A stretch of 64,000 bases of DNA from Viscum album. Taxonomy: Eukaryota > Streptophyta > Magnoliopsida > Santalales > Viscaceae. A program made the translations under genes and the position numbers. The notes below the pieces were generated by a model. That model was not told where the DNA came from and searched no databases. It saw nothing but the letters and a program-made list of their open reading frames with translations. The stretch is from the NCBI GenBank assembly GCA_963277665.1, contig OY728163.1, forward strand, positions 1,906,134,644-1,906,198,643. Direction: 5' to 3'. Below, one piece after another: positions 23,556-35,560 of this stretch. Position 1 is the stretch's first letter. Each line of letters begins with the position of its first letter.

Positions 23556-23572
23556 ATATCCCCCTTTTTGGA
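23556..23572 (-). other. Polypurine tract of element B
   Basis: Minus strand CAAAAAGGGGGATAT abuts the LTR end at 23555. It is the expected plus-strand primer and fixes orientation. Confidence 0.7.
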
Positions 23573-24019
23573 AAGCACAAACAACTTTTCTCAAAAGAAT
23601 ATATAAAGGATTATGGTTTTAATTTTTAAGATAAAAATAAATACTTATCTCCCATTGTTTATGGTCAATCATTAATATGACTAACTCCCCTTAGGTTTTC
23701 AAATACCTAAGGATCATATTATTGTCTTTCTTAAAGAAATAAGTCCTCTTTACGTAGGAATTTCTTATTTAATTAATCTCTCATAACTTAAACAATATAT
23801 TTATTAATATTATTTTTGATCATTCTTTTCTCCCACTTTGTGATTTTGGAAAAGGAATAGAGGGAAAGAAAAAAAATGTGTTCCTAAAAGGTTAGGAATA
23901 TACTATGAAAAGAAATATAAAGATAAAAAATATTATTATGATGAAAAAAAATTTACAAAGGAAAATGCAAAAAAAGATAATATTTAAAAAATATTTCATC
24001 TTTATTTTTCTTCAACAAT
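23573..24019. other. Element B, untranslated region before the 3' LTR
   Basis: Very AT-rich, with no frame or motif that I recognise. It lies between the coiled-coil frame and the polypurine tract. Confidence 0.5.
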
Positions 24020-25120
24020 AATTTTTTAGGGTAGCCTTCAACTTCTTCAACTCATTATGATCATCCTCAAACTTCTTCATCAAATGATCCTGATCCTAAT
24101 TTTTATTTTCAAGAACATAGATTCATTCATCTTGAGACTTAAGTATTTCACTTTGAAACCTTATCACCTATTCTTGATCTTGGATTTTTTTCTATATCTT
24201 CCCTGAGTTCCCTTTCCCTCTTCAAATTTAGAGTAATTGAATTTAGCTTTTCATTCAGGTCTTTATCCTCCGGGATCTAGGAAACTTTTTCTTGATTCAG
24301 CTTCTCTAAAAGACTTGTTGAAAAGTTCATGATCATATCATCTAAATTATTAAAGGTATCATTTACTAAATCATTGAAATCATCCATAATTTTTAGATAA
24401 TCAATCAACGACTTTTACCACTTGGTTATTTCTTCTCAATATCTCCTATGAGCATCATAACCGTTGTAAAAAGTTTTGAACTCAGCTTCAAGTTTGATAA
24501 AATTTTCCCTGATAATGATTATTGTGTCTAACCTATGATTGATTTTTTGTTGGAGGAGTTTACATCTAGAATCAATACTTGGATATAAGGTAATGGTATT
24601 TACAAGATTCTTCAAGGACCGAACAACAAAATCTTGTCCTAAGGAAGATGGACATTTTGAAGCAGATTCCTTTGCTTGTGAAGGAACGTTATCATGTTCA
24701 TCTTCTTTTCCCTTAGATGTTCTAACAAAAACATTCTTGGATTTTGAAACTAAAACTTTCTTTGGTAAATCACCAACCACTTTCTTACCTTTCTCAGCTC
24801 TAGAGATTTCCTTATAAAATTTTTGAGTTTCATGATCAATATAAAAAATATGAAATATTCTATCATCATTAACTTCTTTATCAGCACCGTTTTCACCAAT
24901 TACCTTATCATCATCAGGTTGAATAAAATCACGATTAATAATTTCATCATCTAAAGGTTTATCAACCTCATACTAAGCATCATAATTTTTTAGAAATGAT
25001 TTTTCTTCTAAAATTTTCTGGGTTGATTCAGCTTGTGACGTTATGATAGAAAACTTGTCAGAAGGACTCTCATTCTCTTAGTATTCTTCCACCATCCTTA
25101 TCACATCATCAATATCATCT
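24020..25120 (-). pseudogene. Element B second frame: coiled-coil protein of unknown family
   Basis: One minus-strand frame can be followed from about 25120 to 24160, about 320 codons, with roughly five in-frame stops. Acidic N-terminal text ('YEVDKPLDDEIINRDFIQPD') is followed by 'DDRIFHIFYIDHETQKF', a basic patch 'AEKGKKVVGDLPKKVLVSKS' and 'NVFVRTSKGKEDEH', then heptad-like helical text ('LLQQKINHRLDTIII', 'SLLEKLNQEKVS', 'LNEKLNSITLNLKRE'). The longest open piece is 24436-24780. It stands where pol would be and lies downstream of gag on the same strand. I do not recognise the family. It could be an extended Gag C-terminus or an accessory gene of these elements. Confidence 0.55.
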
Positions 25121-25999
25121 TAATAATATTTTCAAATAAGTTTTTGTTACTAGTCATGTTCGAGGAACATCTACTATCCATGTACCATGTATTTTTGTTT
25201 GTATATCCTTTGTTTTCCTAAAAATAAAATAGTTAGACTTTTGGAATCCAAACTTGTTTGGATCCAGAAATATTAGAAAGTAAAATATTAGGTTTCCAAT
25301 TTTTTTTAGAAAATAAGCTTTATGAAAACCTAAGGATTGGATTTTATTTAAAGAACCATTTTATCCTAATGTCTACCACTTTGAAACTTCATGTAAAAAG
25401 AATCACTTTAGGGAAGAAAATAGTTATGATTAAAAATAAGTTTTGAATGAGAATAAAAAAACCCAAAAATACTCCTTAGAGGAAGAAGTTGTGAATATAG
25501 TTTGTCAAATTCTTTCCTTCTAGAAGTAAAATTTGACAAAAGTTTTTTTAAGTAAAATATGTCATATTTTAGTCTGATGACTAAATTGTTATCCTCATAG
25601 TCGTTAGTCTTAGAGTTTGAGATATCCTCAAAAACATTTTTCTAGGAAATAATATTTTCAAGATCCTTAGAAAGTTTATCCTTCTCGGGATTTAATTCCT
25701 CAAGGTTTTTGGAAACATTTTCAAAATCATGAATTTTCTAATCAAGATCTTTTAAAAGATATGGTACTTATTTCTTTAAAATAGATATTCTATAATTTTC
25801 ATAATCAAGTTTCTTGTTGATCTTAGTATTTTTATTCTCAAGTAACTTAGAAAACCAAGATACTTATTCAAATAAAGGTAAAGCATTATCTTCTTGTGAG
25901 GAAGGTTCTTCATCCAAAGATTCATAATATTTTTATTAAGGAAATTAAAATTTAAATAAATTTTGTTTAGAGATTCATCATTGTGTACCTTATCCATAA
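25121..25999 (-). pseudogene. Element B gag C-terminal linker, decayed
   Basis: The minus strand shows lysine-, asparagine- and leucine-rich pieces ('DKVHNDESLNKIYLNFNFLN' at 25997-25940) and glutamate/lysine helical text near 25770-25620, broken by stops and frameshifts. It probably joins the Gag zinc knuckle to the coiled-coil frame downstream. No enzymatic motif is visible. Confidence 0.4.
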
Positions 26000-27160
26000 T
26001 ATAATTATTTTAAATAGGTAATCTATCTGTAAGACCAATATTCTTCTAAATAGAAGATTCATATTCCGAGGATTCATCTGAAGAATTACCACCACTGGCA
26101 CTCCATGTGTCATTAGCCTTTATAAATTTTATAGCCTTATATTTTTAGAACTTATTTTTGTTTCGTTAAAAATAATTATACTTTTTGTATTTTTTCTTGA
26201 GCATAGAAAAATCAGGTTTGATATGACTTGCTCTCTTATATTCATAAAAAAGTCACTTCTGAATCTTTCTTATCCTTTATTTTTTTTCTTCTTGCGTCTA
26301 TATTGGAAATTTTTCTTTTCCACAATCTTGTTCACACTTCATGAAAGATGGGTAAATTCATTATCAAAATGATCACTATCACTTGATTCACATATAATAG
26401 TAGCATTCTTGGTTTTTGATCTAGTAACTTTTTCATGAGTCTTGGATTTCATATGATTTGATGTAGTAGTGAAAGAAACACTTCTATTACCATTTATTTT
26501 CTTATTGATCTCAACATCTCTCTTCATTCTGGTTTCATGCTAAAGAATATTCCCAAATAAATCATCAACAATAATGTTTGAAACTTTCCTATTTTCATCA
26601 ATAGATTTATTTTTAGATTCCCACTCATTGGGAATGATATCAATTTTCTTTTCCATAAGTATTTATTCATCAAGACCTTTTACACCCATAGATTGAAATC
26701 AGTTGATGATAGTCATCAACCTTTGTTTAACATTGCACATAGGTTCTCCATAGGGAAACATAAAACCGTGATATTCAGCTCTAAGTATAGCTATTCTTGT
26801 TTCAATGACCTTGGATGTTCCAAAATGTGTGACTTCTAGTTTCTTCCAGATTCCATTAATAGCTTCATTAGATGAAATATGAATATAGATATTCCTGGTC
26901 ATATAACATAATAAAGTATTTTTCACCTTGAAATTAAGTTGATATTTACATTTCTATTGATTTGTGAAGGTTCTAAATTCCTTTTTCGGTATCTTGTAAT
27001 CTACAGTGAGAATGAAAAATTTATCTACTCCAGTGTTAATAACAAAGGTCTTCATTTAGTCTATCTAATATTCATATTCATTTCCATTAATGGTTAGTGG
27101 CCTTGTAGGATTAATATTTTCTATTGTTCCAATGATCATTCAGGCCATCTTATAATAAGA
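26000..27160 (-). pseudogene. Element B copia-type Gag (UBN2-like), broken
   Basis: From about 27160 on the minus strand the frame reads 'FRTFTNQ', then an open piece (26926-26699) with 'ISSNEAINGIWKKLEVTHFG' and 'SKVIETRIAILRAEYHGF'. The A-x-x-I-W-x-x-L-E-x-T-H phrase is typical of copia Gag (UBN2 family). Further on 'NIIVDDLFGNIL' and the charged piece 26527-26339 follow, then a knuckle remnant 'CEYKRASHIKPDF'-like text near 26240-26190. Gag would coat the element RNA. The frame is interrupted at least five times. Confidence 0.68.
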
Positions 27161-28052
27161 TAAAAAATATATTTTCCACAAAAACAGTTATTAGTAAAAG
27201 TTTATAAAGGTAGAAAATATTTAAGGAAAACACTTATATAAGAAAAGTTAAATAAGAAAACTTATATGTAAGTATATGTATTTCAGAGACCTCCATTAAT
27301 AACAATTGTAGGATCAAAATTAATATGTATATTCTCAATTATTAGAGGGGGGTGAATTATAGGTTTAAAAACATTTATTTTTATCCTTAAGAAAATATAT
27401 GATTAACAAAGTTAAACAAGATGGATTCACAAACCCTCTTTAGTTATTAAATAAGAAAATAACTTGCTTAGGATCCGTTAATATGGATATGATAAGGAAA
27501 CTTAAGACAAGTTTACTTAAATAAATATTATACCTTAAAGCATATAGACTCTTTTTTTATCAGAGTATACAAGTATTAATAAAGTATAAGAAGTTTATAC
27601 TTTATTTCTTTAACAAAATTCTGTAGAACTTAAACTTGTAACAAAATAGGATAAGTAAAAGAAATCTTTTAACCCAAATAAAAGTCTATCCAACAACCAT
27701 GGATAAAGGTCCCTTGATTTATACTTTCAAGAAAGTATATCTTACTCACACCAGGGTAAGCCCTCAATAATAATATCGGAATATATCATGTTATCCCCAT
27801 AATTCTTCGATCTCCAAGGTGATTATAACCTTTGTATTCATATCCCCGGAAGCCCTTGATTGAGAAGAAACAATTGGATTCACACTATGAAGGATGAACA
27901 AGTTGTTCATTGCTTAAAAAATGTGTTCACAACATTCCCACAAGTCAGGTTTGTGTAGATATCTCACAACAAAAATTCTCTCTCTACAATTCCTCATATC
28001 CAACACTTATCAAAATGTCTTAATGTTTGTATAAATATTCAATTGGCTGGAG

Positions 28053-28060
28053 TATTTATA
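28053..28060 (-). promoter_or_regulatory. TATA box, 5' LTR of element B
   Basis: Minus strand TATAAATA, conserved with 22523-22530 in the other LTR. Confidence 0.6.
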
Positions 28061-28319
28061 TGAAAAGGTTCCAAAAGTCGATTTCCTTTTACAACTATCA
28101 TATTTTTTCCTTAAATTTTACAGGGACATGTACCCGTGTCACTCAGCCAATGGTTAGTTATAAATAGATTGTACAAAATCATTTCATGTAATAAAAAATG
28201 GGAAACATTATCATGATTAAGAAAAATTATCAGGCTCAATAAAAATTATTTAGGATATGATAAAATGAAACATTATAGTAATCAACTCATTTAATCAAAT
28301 TTTTAATAAAGTGAGAATC

Positions 28320-28900
28320 AGAGTCTAAAATTTTGAACAATCATATTCTGAAATAATAGAGAATCAGAGTCTGAATTCAAATGAATTTGGAATCTGATTT
28401 ATAATGAATTCATAATATTAATATTGAGGAAATTAGAGTATGATTTTAGAGTAAATCAGAGTCTGATTTTATAAGAAATCAGAGTCTGATTTCATAATAA
28501 ATAAGAGTTTAATTACTTAAGAAATAGGAAAATGATTTCAGAAGAAATCGAAGTCTGATTTTAAGAGAAATTACTGACTGATTTAGGGAGAAATCATAGA
28601 CTGATTTCAGAATAAATCAGAGTCATATTTCAAGAGAAAATAGAGAATGATTTTAGAAGAAATAGGAGTTTGGTTTCATAAGAAATTTAAGTCTAATTCT
28701 TGGAGAAATTGGAGTATGATTTCAAGATAAATCAAAGTCTAATTTTAGAAGAAATCACAGTATGATTTCAGAAGACATTAGATCCTGATTTCATATGAAT
28801 TTAGATTCTAAATTTAAGAGAAATTCAAGTCATATTTCAATAGAAATCGGAGTCTGATTTCATTAGAAATCAGATTCACAATTCTGTAGGAATCAGATTC
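28320..28900. repeat. 23-bp palindromic minisatellite in 5' LTR of B
   Basis: Same unit as at 22860-23290, with about 22 or more units. Near-perfect palindromic units such as GAAATCAGAGTCTGATTTC appear around 28475. The larger copy number accounts for most of the LTR length difference. Confidence 0.85.
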
Positions 28901-29155
28901 TAAGAAATTGTTAGGTTCTAAGTTAGGTAAGAATCTAATGATTTGTATTAAGAAAAATATGGTAAGTATTGTTTTAAGAAAAAACCAGATAAGATAATCA
29001 AAACCATAGGTAAAGTCAAAAACGTTTTTATAGAATGTAAATTTTCATTAAGAAAATATTTATTAGAGAAAGATAATTTTACTTAAGAAAATGTGTTTGT
29101 GGTTTTCAAAATATAAAGGAATGGAAAAGTAATAAGGGAACTTATTATCTAAACA

Positions 29156-30060
29156 TGAACAAATCTCAAGACCCTATGTGATGAGATTGGTCACTTGTTA
29201 TCCCTTATTTCTCCCACTAATAATGGATCAAATTGGATTAGGGATTTTTAATGATCATATCATTCAAATCATGAATAACACCAATCATGAAAACCTCAGT
29301 GTATAGTCCCCATTCAGTTTCATGATATGACTGCTCACATTGAAGTGAATCCTTATTAGGGTAGGTCCCAAAGACACATCAAACCCTAATGAATATTATT
29401 CTTGTTACAAGAAGGATATGTATAATTACTCTATAAGGATCTATATAAATACATGGTTCCTAGGTGACCTCATATATGTCCTTTCCATGTGTTGTTAAAG
29501 TGCTTGGTTTTAACAAATTATGTTGGTTTTCATTCCTGTTATAAACGGGATACATAGGATGCCTCATAAATGTTCAGTCCCAACCCCAAAATATTTATCA
29601 CCTACTTGGATGGAAATAAAATCTAGAGTTCATGTTGATATGGCCTCAATTTATATAGTTGGACATTTATATTAAGCAATACGAAATTGATGATGAAACT
29701 ATGATACATATAGATGGACTCGTAAATAGACCCCCCCATTATAGATAAAATAACTAAATTCTTGATCATTTTTCAGGAACAAAGATACAATATTAGGATT
29801 AGGAATAGATTTGAGAACATATCTTAAATATTTAAGAGAGTCTCATAGTATGTAAAAAGTCCCCCCAAATGTTCTGTCAATCCTAACCTTCAATCTCTTA
29901 ACTAATGTGAGTTCTGAAGTTCCATCGAGTCTGAAACCTTGAAATTCCACCTTCCTTTGTAAATAAGATCCATACCCAGTTATAGTTGTGGGTAAAATTG
30001 GGAATTAATATGGAATATTTAAAAACTAGAAAAATCAATGTCAATGATTTTGAAACACAT
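29156..30060. other. AT-rich sequence, no gene
   Basis: No coding domain on either strand. It may belong to the 5' LTR or leader of element C; no matching 3' copy was found by eye. Confidence 0.4.
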
Positions 30061-30500
30061 TAAAACCCCACATAATAAATCATTGGTCCATAATAAAAAT
30101 TTAAAGGAAACAAAAGTGGTAAACCTAATGTGAAATCATGTAATGAAATAATAATTGAATCATAATATTTATTGGTAATCATGTCTCCAAAACATACGAA
30201 ACCATCCATATATTTTTGGGAAACAAAAATGGTGAAACTGATGTGAAATCATTTAACTAAAACATAAACATCACAGGTTAAAAAGGATAGACTATCAAGT
30301 TCTCTTCAGACCATTATGTTCTTACCATGCATGTGTTATTTCTATGAAACAAAAATGGTTAACCTAATGTGAAATAAATTATCTAATTAACCTCCTTCAC
30401 TAGTTAAAAATAATAGAATACCCAGTTTTATTCAGACTATATCATTCCATCCGTGTGTGTGATATTTCTATAAAAAATGGTGAAACTAAATTCAATCTCT
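30060..30500. repeat. Diverged tandem repeat, about 112-126 bp, four units
   Basis: The phrase GGAAACAAAAATGGTGAAAC and its variants recurs at about 30107, 30219, 30345 and 30465, each followed by 'ctaatgtgaaat' (or a variant) and, in three units, by a 'ccat..atgtgt.at.tttct' segment. Intervals are about 112, 126 and 120 bp. Confidence 0.7.
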
Positions 30501-31785
30501 CAAATTTCAAAAATAATCTTCTGATCAAATGAAACCAAAGTCATCATGAAATAATTCTATCCTCACTGTGACATGTTCATATGAGTGAAGTGTCTGAAAC
30601 AAGAATAAATAAAGAAAATTGTGTTGCACGTTTATATCTTATTGAGAATGTATCATATTATCAAACATGAAATGATCTGTGATTGAGTTGTTTATTATGT
30701 TCCTAATTGAAGATTCTAATCTAACAAAAAATACCCCAACTTGAAATATTTTCTTTATATAGATACATTTATTAAATATAAAATGTGTATGCAACCCCTA
30801 CAAGTCGCATGACAACCTCACCCATCCAACACCTCCATCCATGGGTGGAGAAAGAGATGGGTTTGGAATAACCTCAAAATAGTAAAATCACAAACCTCAA
30901 GGATATATGAAAGGGTATCCATATGATGATACTAATATGTATGGACCATCAAAAAAATAATAAAGTGAAACTTTTGGAACTCATTTGAAACTGGAAAATC
31001 ACATTAGAAGCTTATCCATATATCATGAAAGTCAACACCTTCAGTATCTGATGAAGGCATATTAAGGATTTAAGTATGGATTCCTTATGGTTCAAGAGCT
31101 ACTAAGTAGGGATCCTAATAACTTTTTTCACTAGTTCCATCCCACTATTTCCCCTTCGTTTCTTTCTAGGGAATAAACCAACACATTTCCACCTATGATC
31201 CTCATATATGGGGACCAAGGAAGTGACATCAATCATATAAATCTATAGAAAACAAGGATAATTTCAATATCCCTTCTTCTAATGGTGAATCCTACCAACA
31301 TATTACTTTGGTATCTAATGGATAGGCCTATATCCCTTGTCACTTGGATTAAGTCCAAATGAATATTCCTATAGTAGTAATGGAGAAGGCACATATTAAT
31401 TATTCTATAAATGAATCATATTGGTATATTATGATGAAACACAGAGGATATAAGTGATCTCTTGTCCCCACTTTAATCGAAGATTTCTTCCATCACATAT
31501 TAGACACTGAAATTGTACAGACCAACATTCCTTCAAACACATTCATAAAGAGTCACTACATCATTGAAATAGTTGAATAACTATGTTAGTATATTTTGAG
31601 ACTATTTTAGATATAGGGATAGGTAGATATTCTTCTCCATGTATCTAGTAAATCACAAACCCCTAATCAGAATGAACAAGTTGCTGCTCCAAATAAAGCA
31701 CACATTCTTACTCCTATTGAGGAGGACTATTGGAATATTTTGGCAAAAGATAAGGCACCAAACCATGCTCATCTTTTTGTTCCAA
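30501..31785. other. AT-rich sequence, no assignable gene
   Basis: Only short frames without recognised motifs. Position upstream of the Gag remnant suggests leader or upstream-ORF sequence of element C; this is inference. Confidence 0.4.
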
Positions 31786-31789
31786 ATTT

Positions 31790-32131
31790 GGATCACCATG
31801 TGAGAGTGTAAAATACCTTTGGATAGGCTCACATTCCTGATGAAAATTAACGTAGGAATACTCCAAAGGAACCATACTAAGATCATATATTTTTTCCAAT
31901 TGAGACTCACCAAGTGAGACTGGCATAGGCTTTGGGATAGACTCATATTCTTATCGAAAAACACTAGTGACATACTCCATAACCAATGGATTGGGCTCAT
32001 ATCCATATTCTGAACTAGGCTCCCCATGTGAGAGTTATACATGCCATGAGATAGGATTTTATTCCTATTAGTGAAGCTACTTGTCTTATTTCAGTAGCTC
32101 ATAGAAACTAGGATCATATCAATACTTCCAT
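31790..32131. repeat. 114-bp tandem repeat, three units
   Basis: Units begin at 31790 (GGATCACCATGTGAGAG), 31904 (GACTCACCAAGTGAGAC) and 32018 (GGCTCCCCATGTGAGAG), exactly 114 bp apart, with shared 'ggata.gctcatattc' blocks about 35 bp in. The period equals 38 codons. Two overlapping minus-strand frames (31653-32042 and 31714-31926) stay open across it. I recognise no protein family in any frame. Confidence 0.8.
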
Positions 32132-35027
32132 CAATGAAAGATGAAGCCATCATCATTTAGAGTCCTTACAGGGGGAAGATCATATCCCTTTTCCCATTAT
32201 AGAGGTTTTTAAATAAATTTTTTTGTGGGGAATGGAAATTGAAAAAGGGATGATATCCCTTCTTAAATTGGGGTTGACTTCTGAAAACCACCCACTTGAA
32301 AACTCATATTCCGACCAATACAAAAGAACCTCGACAACATGCTCTGACAACATCTCAACAAGATGATTATATTCTCACAAAAATGATGGTTATTAATATT
32401 GTCTAGTATCCTTCATGGATTAGGATGATATCCCTGATCAACCCCAAAATTTAGGTCCTCATATTCTAGCCATGACGCATTTTGAGGTGCATATCCCTGA
32501 CCTGGTCCATCCCAGTGCACTTGAGGCTATTCTAAACATGTGTAAAACTCAAAAAGGGTCCTTTAACTCTTCATATGATGTATAATGTCATCATTACCAT
32601 GATATTCCTCCTCACAGTAGTGTGGAGATGGATCTCTTGGACTCAACTCCAATCATACAAAATGGTCAACCTACCCACTATGATATCTCCCTTGGACAAG
32701 GAATTCCTCCACATTCCCATAAACCTTAATATAAACATGTGATAAAAATATATGACATAATATATAGAGGTTATCAAAATATTAGGGTCAACTTAATATA
32801 GTTCCATGTCAATTACCAGTAAGCCTTCACTACAGTCAGCAGACAACCCAAAGAAACAACCACTGTTGTCTAACTAGGTTGAGGTATGTATATTTGATGG
32901 AAAAAATTCAAAAATTCTATATGGAGAGTGTTATCTATATAAAACCACTCAACCATGTTCTTACACCTCACCACTTTTGACTATGAGATCCCAAAAGAGC
33001 TATAAAAAGAGTGAAAGTCGTATAGTGTAAAAATATATGGGAAACTCAATAGTGATTGAAGGATATACACCTCTCATATCTAGGATATGAGGGACACCTT
33101 CAGACCATAAACATGTTCCACTATCAAATGAACCTATCTTATATATCTATGTATCAGGGCCTAAAACCATAAAGAATAGTATAAATATACCACAAAATTT
33201 CCTTCATTGTGATAAAAACCTTTAGAAATTAAGAGTCAAAACCTCTCCATGTATCCATATTTAGGTATGGGGAAATTATGGAGCAGTTCAATTTACCACA
33301 CCCCTGGAATAGTAGATCCCCCAATATATAGAATCCTATAATTTCATAGCTTCTTGTGAAATCGGGGGACCTGGTAAGGCAGGAGCCAGCTATTCACTAC
33401 AATGGTGTGAACCTGCTTTAATGGTGAAAATTCACAAAAAACATAGGGAGAGGTATTCTAATAGGTTATTAGGAGGGGCCCCTCATATACATCCAATGAA
33501 TCCATCACAAATATGAGGATAGTTGTGCCAAATAAAAATGTTCATAACTACAACATCTGTAAAATTCATCCAAGAGAGAACCATACTAACTCGGCATGGG
33601 GAATATTTACCACTAGCTTCACCCCATGGTTTATCAATTACTGAGAGTATCCAGGACATATCTATAATAGTTGCAAACCAACCACAACCCATAGGTATGG
33701 GGTAATTTTTATCCCAATCATTATCACTAGGTCCATCACACCCATATAGGGTCTTAGATAAATTAGCGGTGGCCTATATCAACCCTATTCCACTGGGATA
33801 GGGGTATTTATATCTCATATCCCATCCAATAAGACATAAAATCCTTGATCGGAATCATCAAATCCTAAAAAATAGGATAAAAACATTTCAATTGAGTCCT
33901 AAATAATCCCCAACCCATAAGGGTGGCATATTTTCATCCTCATCATCACCATAGAGGTAATATTTCTCCCCTAATTTAGGAGGTAAATATCAATGGTTAT
34001 CATACCATCCATTACTCCCATCACGAGATGAACCTTCGCTATTAGGATACCATTCATAAAGAATGACAAAAAACTCCCACAATTCCACTGTTCATATACT
34101 GATTCGTGGGGAGAATATGGAAAAGGAAACCAAACCCCATTGGGGTGTAATTCAAAAATTTCCAATTTGGACAGGCATTAAAAAAACAACCCAAATCCAA
34201 GCATTATAGAATCTTCCTATTGCGTCAGGAGTAATGGTATATCTACCATTTCTCGATACACCTTAGTAAATGTCACCACCATTAACACATTATATAATTT
34301 GCATAAATATAAAAATATAGAGGGATTAAATATAGAAAATATACCTCAAGCGGGGGGGGGTGACCTAGATACACCAACTTAGGCTATACGCAAGCAGAAT
34401 CAATGGAAAACCCAAAATATGGATCCTCTGAATTATTATATGTGACCTCTTTGGTTGAACACTACCATAGGAAAAAGGATATATGTGGCTACATCATAAT
34501 CGCCACCCAGAAGAGCATAAATTCCTTCCATGAAGGAATATAAGGAACTATATTATAATGATTCCAATAATATCAGATAAGTTAGCGAGGAGCTACTTAA
34601 GAGAAACATTTTTCATGATTATCATTATCAGAGAGAGACTAATATCCATCCCCCAACACATTAGTAAAGAAAATATACACCTACAGAAATAGAATCTGAG
34701 CATCAAGTTGTATCTAGATCTAAATTTCCAGTCTATATACATAACAAAGTTGAATATGATCATGATTTCCCTCAATTATGGTCACAACCTCTCCCCATCG
34801 AAAGAAATAAATTAGTCATTGAATGAATTTGTAATCATAGGGAGATGAAAATGGGGCCAACTCATCAAGACCTGCCTACTCCATATATATGTGAGACATC
34901 TTGGAAAATAGTACCATCATAAATGATCAATTTTATTGAATCACAGCCTGCCTAAAAGGAAGACATTGAAGGGTGAAACATATTTATACAATCTGTGATG
35001 AATATATATCTCAAATGGGTTGATGAA
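32132..35027. other. Decayed sequence upstream of element C gag
   Basis: No recognisable domain. Frames of 60-70 codons (33483-33705, 33971-34165, 34593-34775) lack family motifs. The region may be an upstream ORF region, which Ogre-like elements often have before gag, but nothing in the sequence proves it. A run of ten G lies near 34354-34364. Confidence 0.4.
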
Positions 35028-35560
35028 TCTTTTTCCCCACCCAACTTTATAAATCCTTCATTTTCAACCTTTGATAGTGCATGAGACCCATAACAACATC
35101 TCACACATTACATGTCCCAATGTGGCCCAATGATGGTACCTCAAGATCAATAAGAGGTGACCAATATGAGATATTTTATATAAAATATGGTAGGGAAATT
35201 CTTCATTTTTTATAGAAGTGTTTCAAAAGGATCCAATATAGGATGAAATAAACTTCATCATTGATTCATTTAAATGTTTATCTCCAAACTAAGGAAAATG
35301 AAAACTATCGATAATATATATTTCAAGTAATGTGAAAATGTGAGGATGTTTAACTTCATCACAAAATGTAAGGTTTTAAATTATTCGATTAAAATACCAA
35401 TATTAAACGAGAAATTTATAGAAATCTATGATGAAAATCACAAGGATGATATATAGATAATTTTTATACCAATGAAATATCCATGTGGATTCAGTGAGTT
35501 TGCAGAAATAGAACAATGTGTGGAAGGTTCTATTAAGGAGACCTGGTCTAAATCTTAGAC
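35028..35560 (+). pseudogene. Element C Gag remnant
   Basis: In one plus-strand frame (codons starting at 35040) the text 'PNFINPSFSTFDSA' and 'QHLTHYMSQCGPMM' resembles the start of the Gag core in Ogre/Tat elements (P-x-F...F..., then H-L..Y). About 450 bp downstream in the same frame 'FSEFAEIEQCVEGSIKET' resembles the F-x-x-M/I-x-x-x-x-E-R-I-E-x-G segment that ends this core. Stops and small indels lie between. The product would be the particle protein; this copy cannot make it. The call rests on two short matches with correct order and spacing. Confidence 0.55.

Larger units (their letters stand above)
21805..29155 (-). mobile_element. Element B: non-autonomous copia-like LTR retrotransposon
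   Basis: Direct repeats at about 21805-23555 and 27332-29155 share the sequence from 'ggtgaattataggtttaaaa' through to 'aagggaacttatt'. A polypurine tract follows the left LTR, so the element reads on the minus strand. The inside encodes a copia-type Gag (UBN2-like with a zinc-knuckle remnant) and then a coiled-coil protein of unknown family; I find no protease, integrase or RT. No clear target duplication or primer site is left, so the outer ends are good to about 10 bp only. Many in-frame stops show it is no longer functional. Confidence 0.78.
27332..29155 (-). repeat. 5' LTR of element B
   Basis: About 1824 bp, direct repeat of 21805-23555. It carries the TATAAATA box at 28053-28060 and a longer 23-bp minisatellite (about 28320-28900). 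Confidence 0.78.

Noticed and set aside
24539..24817. 92-codon plus-strand frame
   Set aside because: It overlaps the minus-strand coiled-coil frame, which has continuing coding-like text on both sides, so the plus frame is a shadow.
31653..32042. 129-codon minus-strand gene
   Set aside because: No domain or start context; the open frame is explained by a 114-bp repeat with no stop in two frames. Kept as a finding only.
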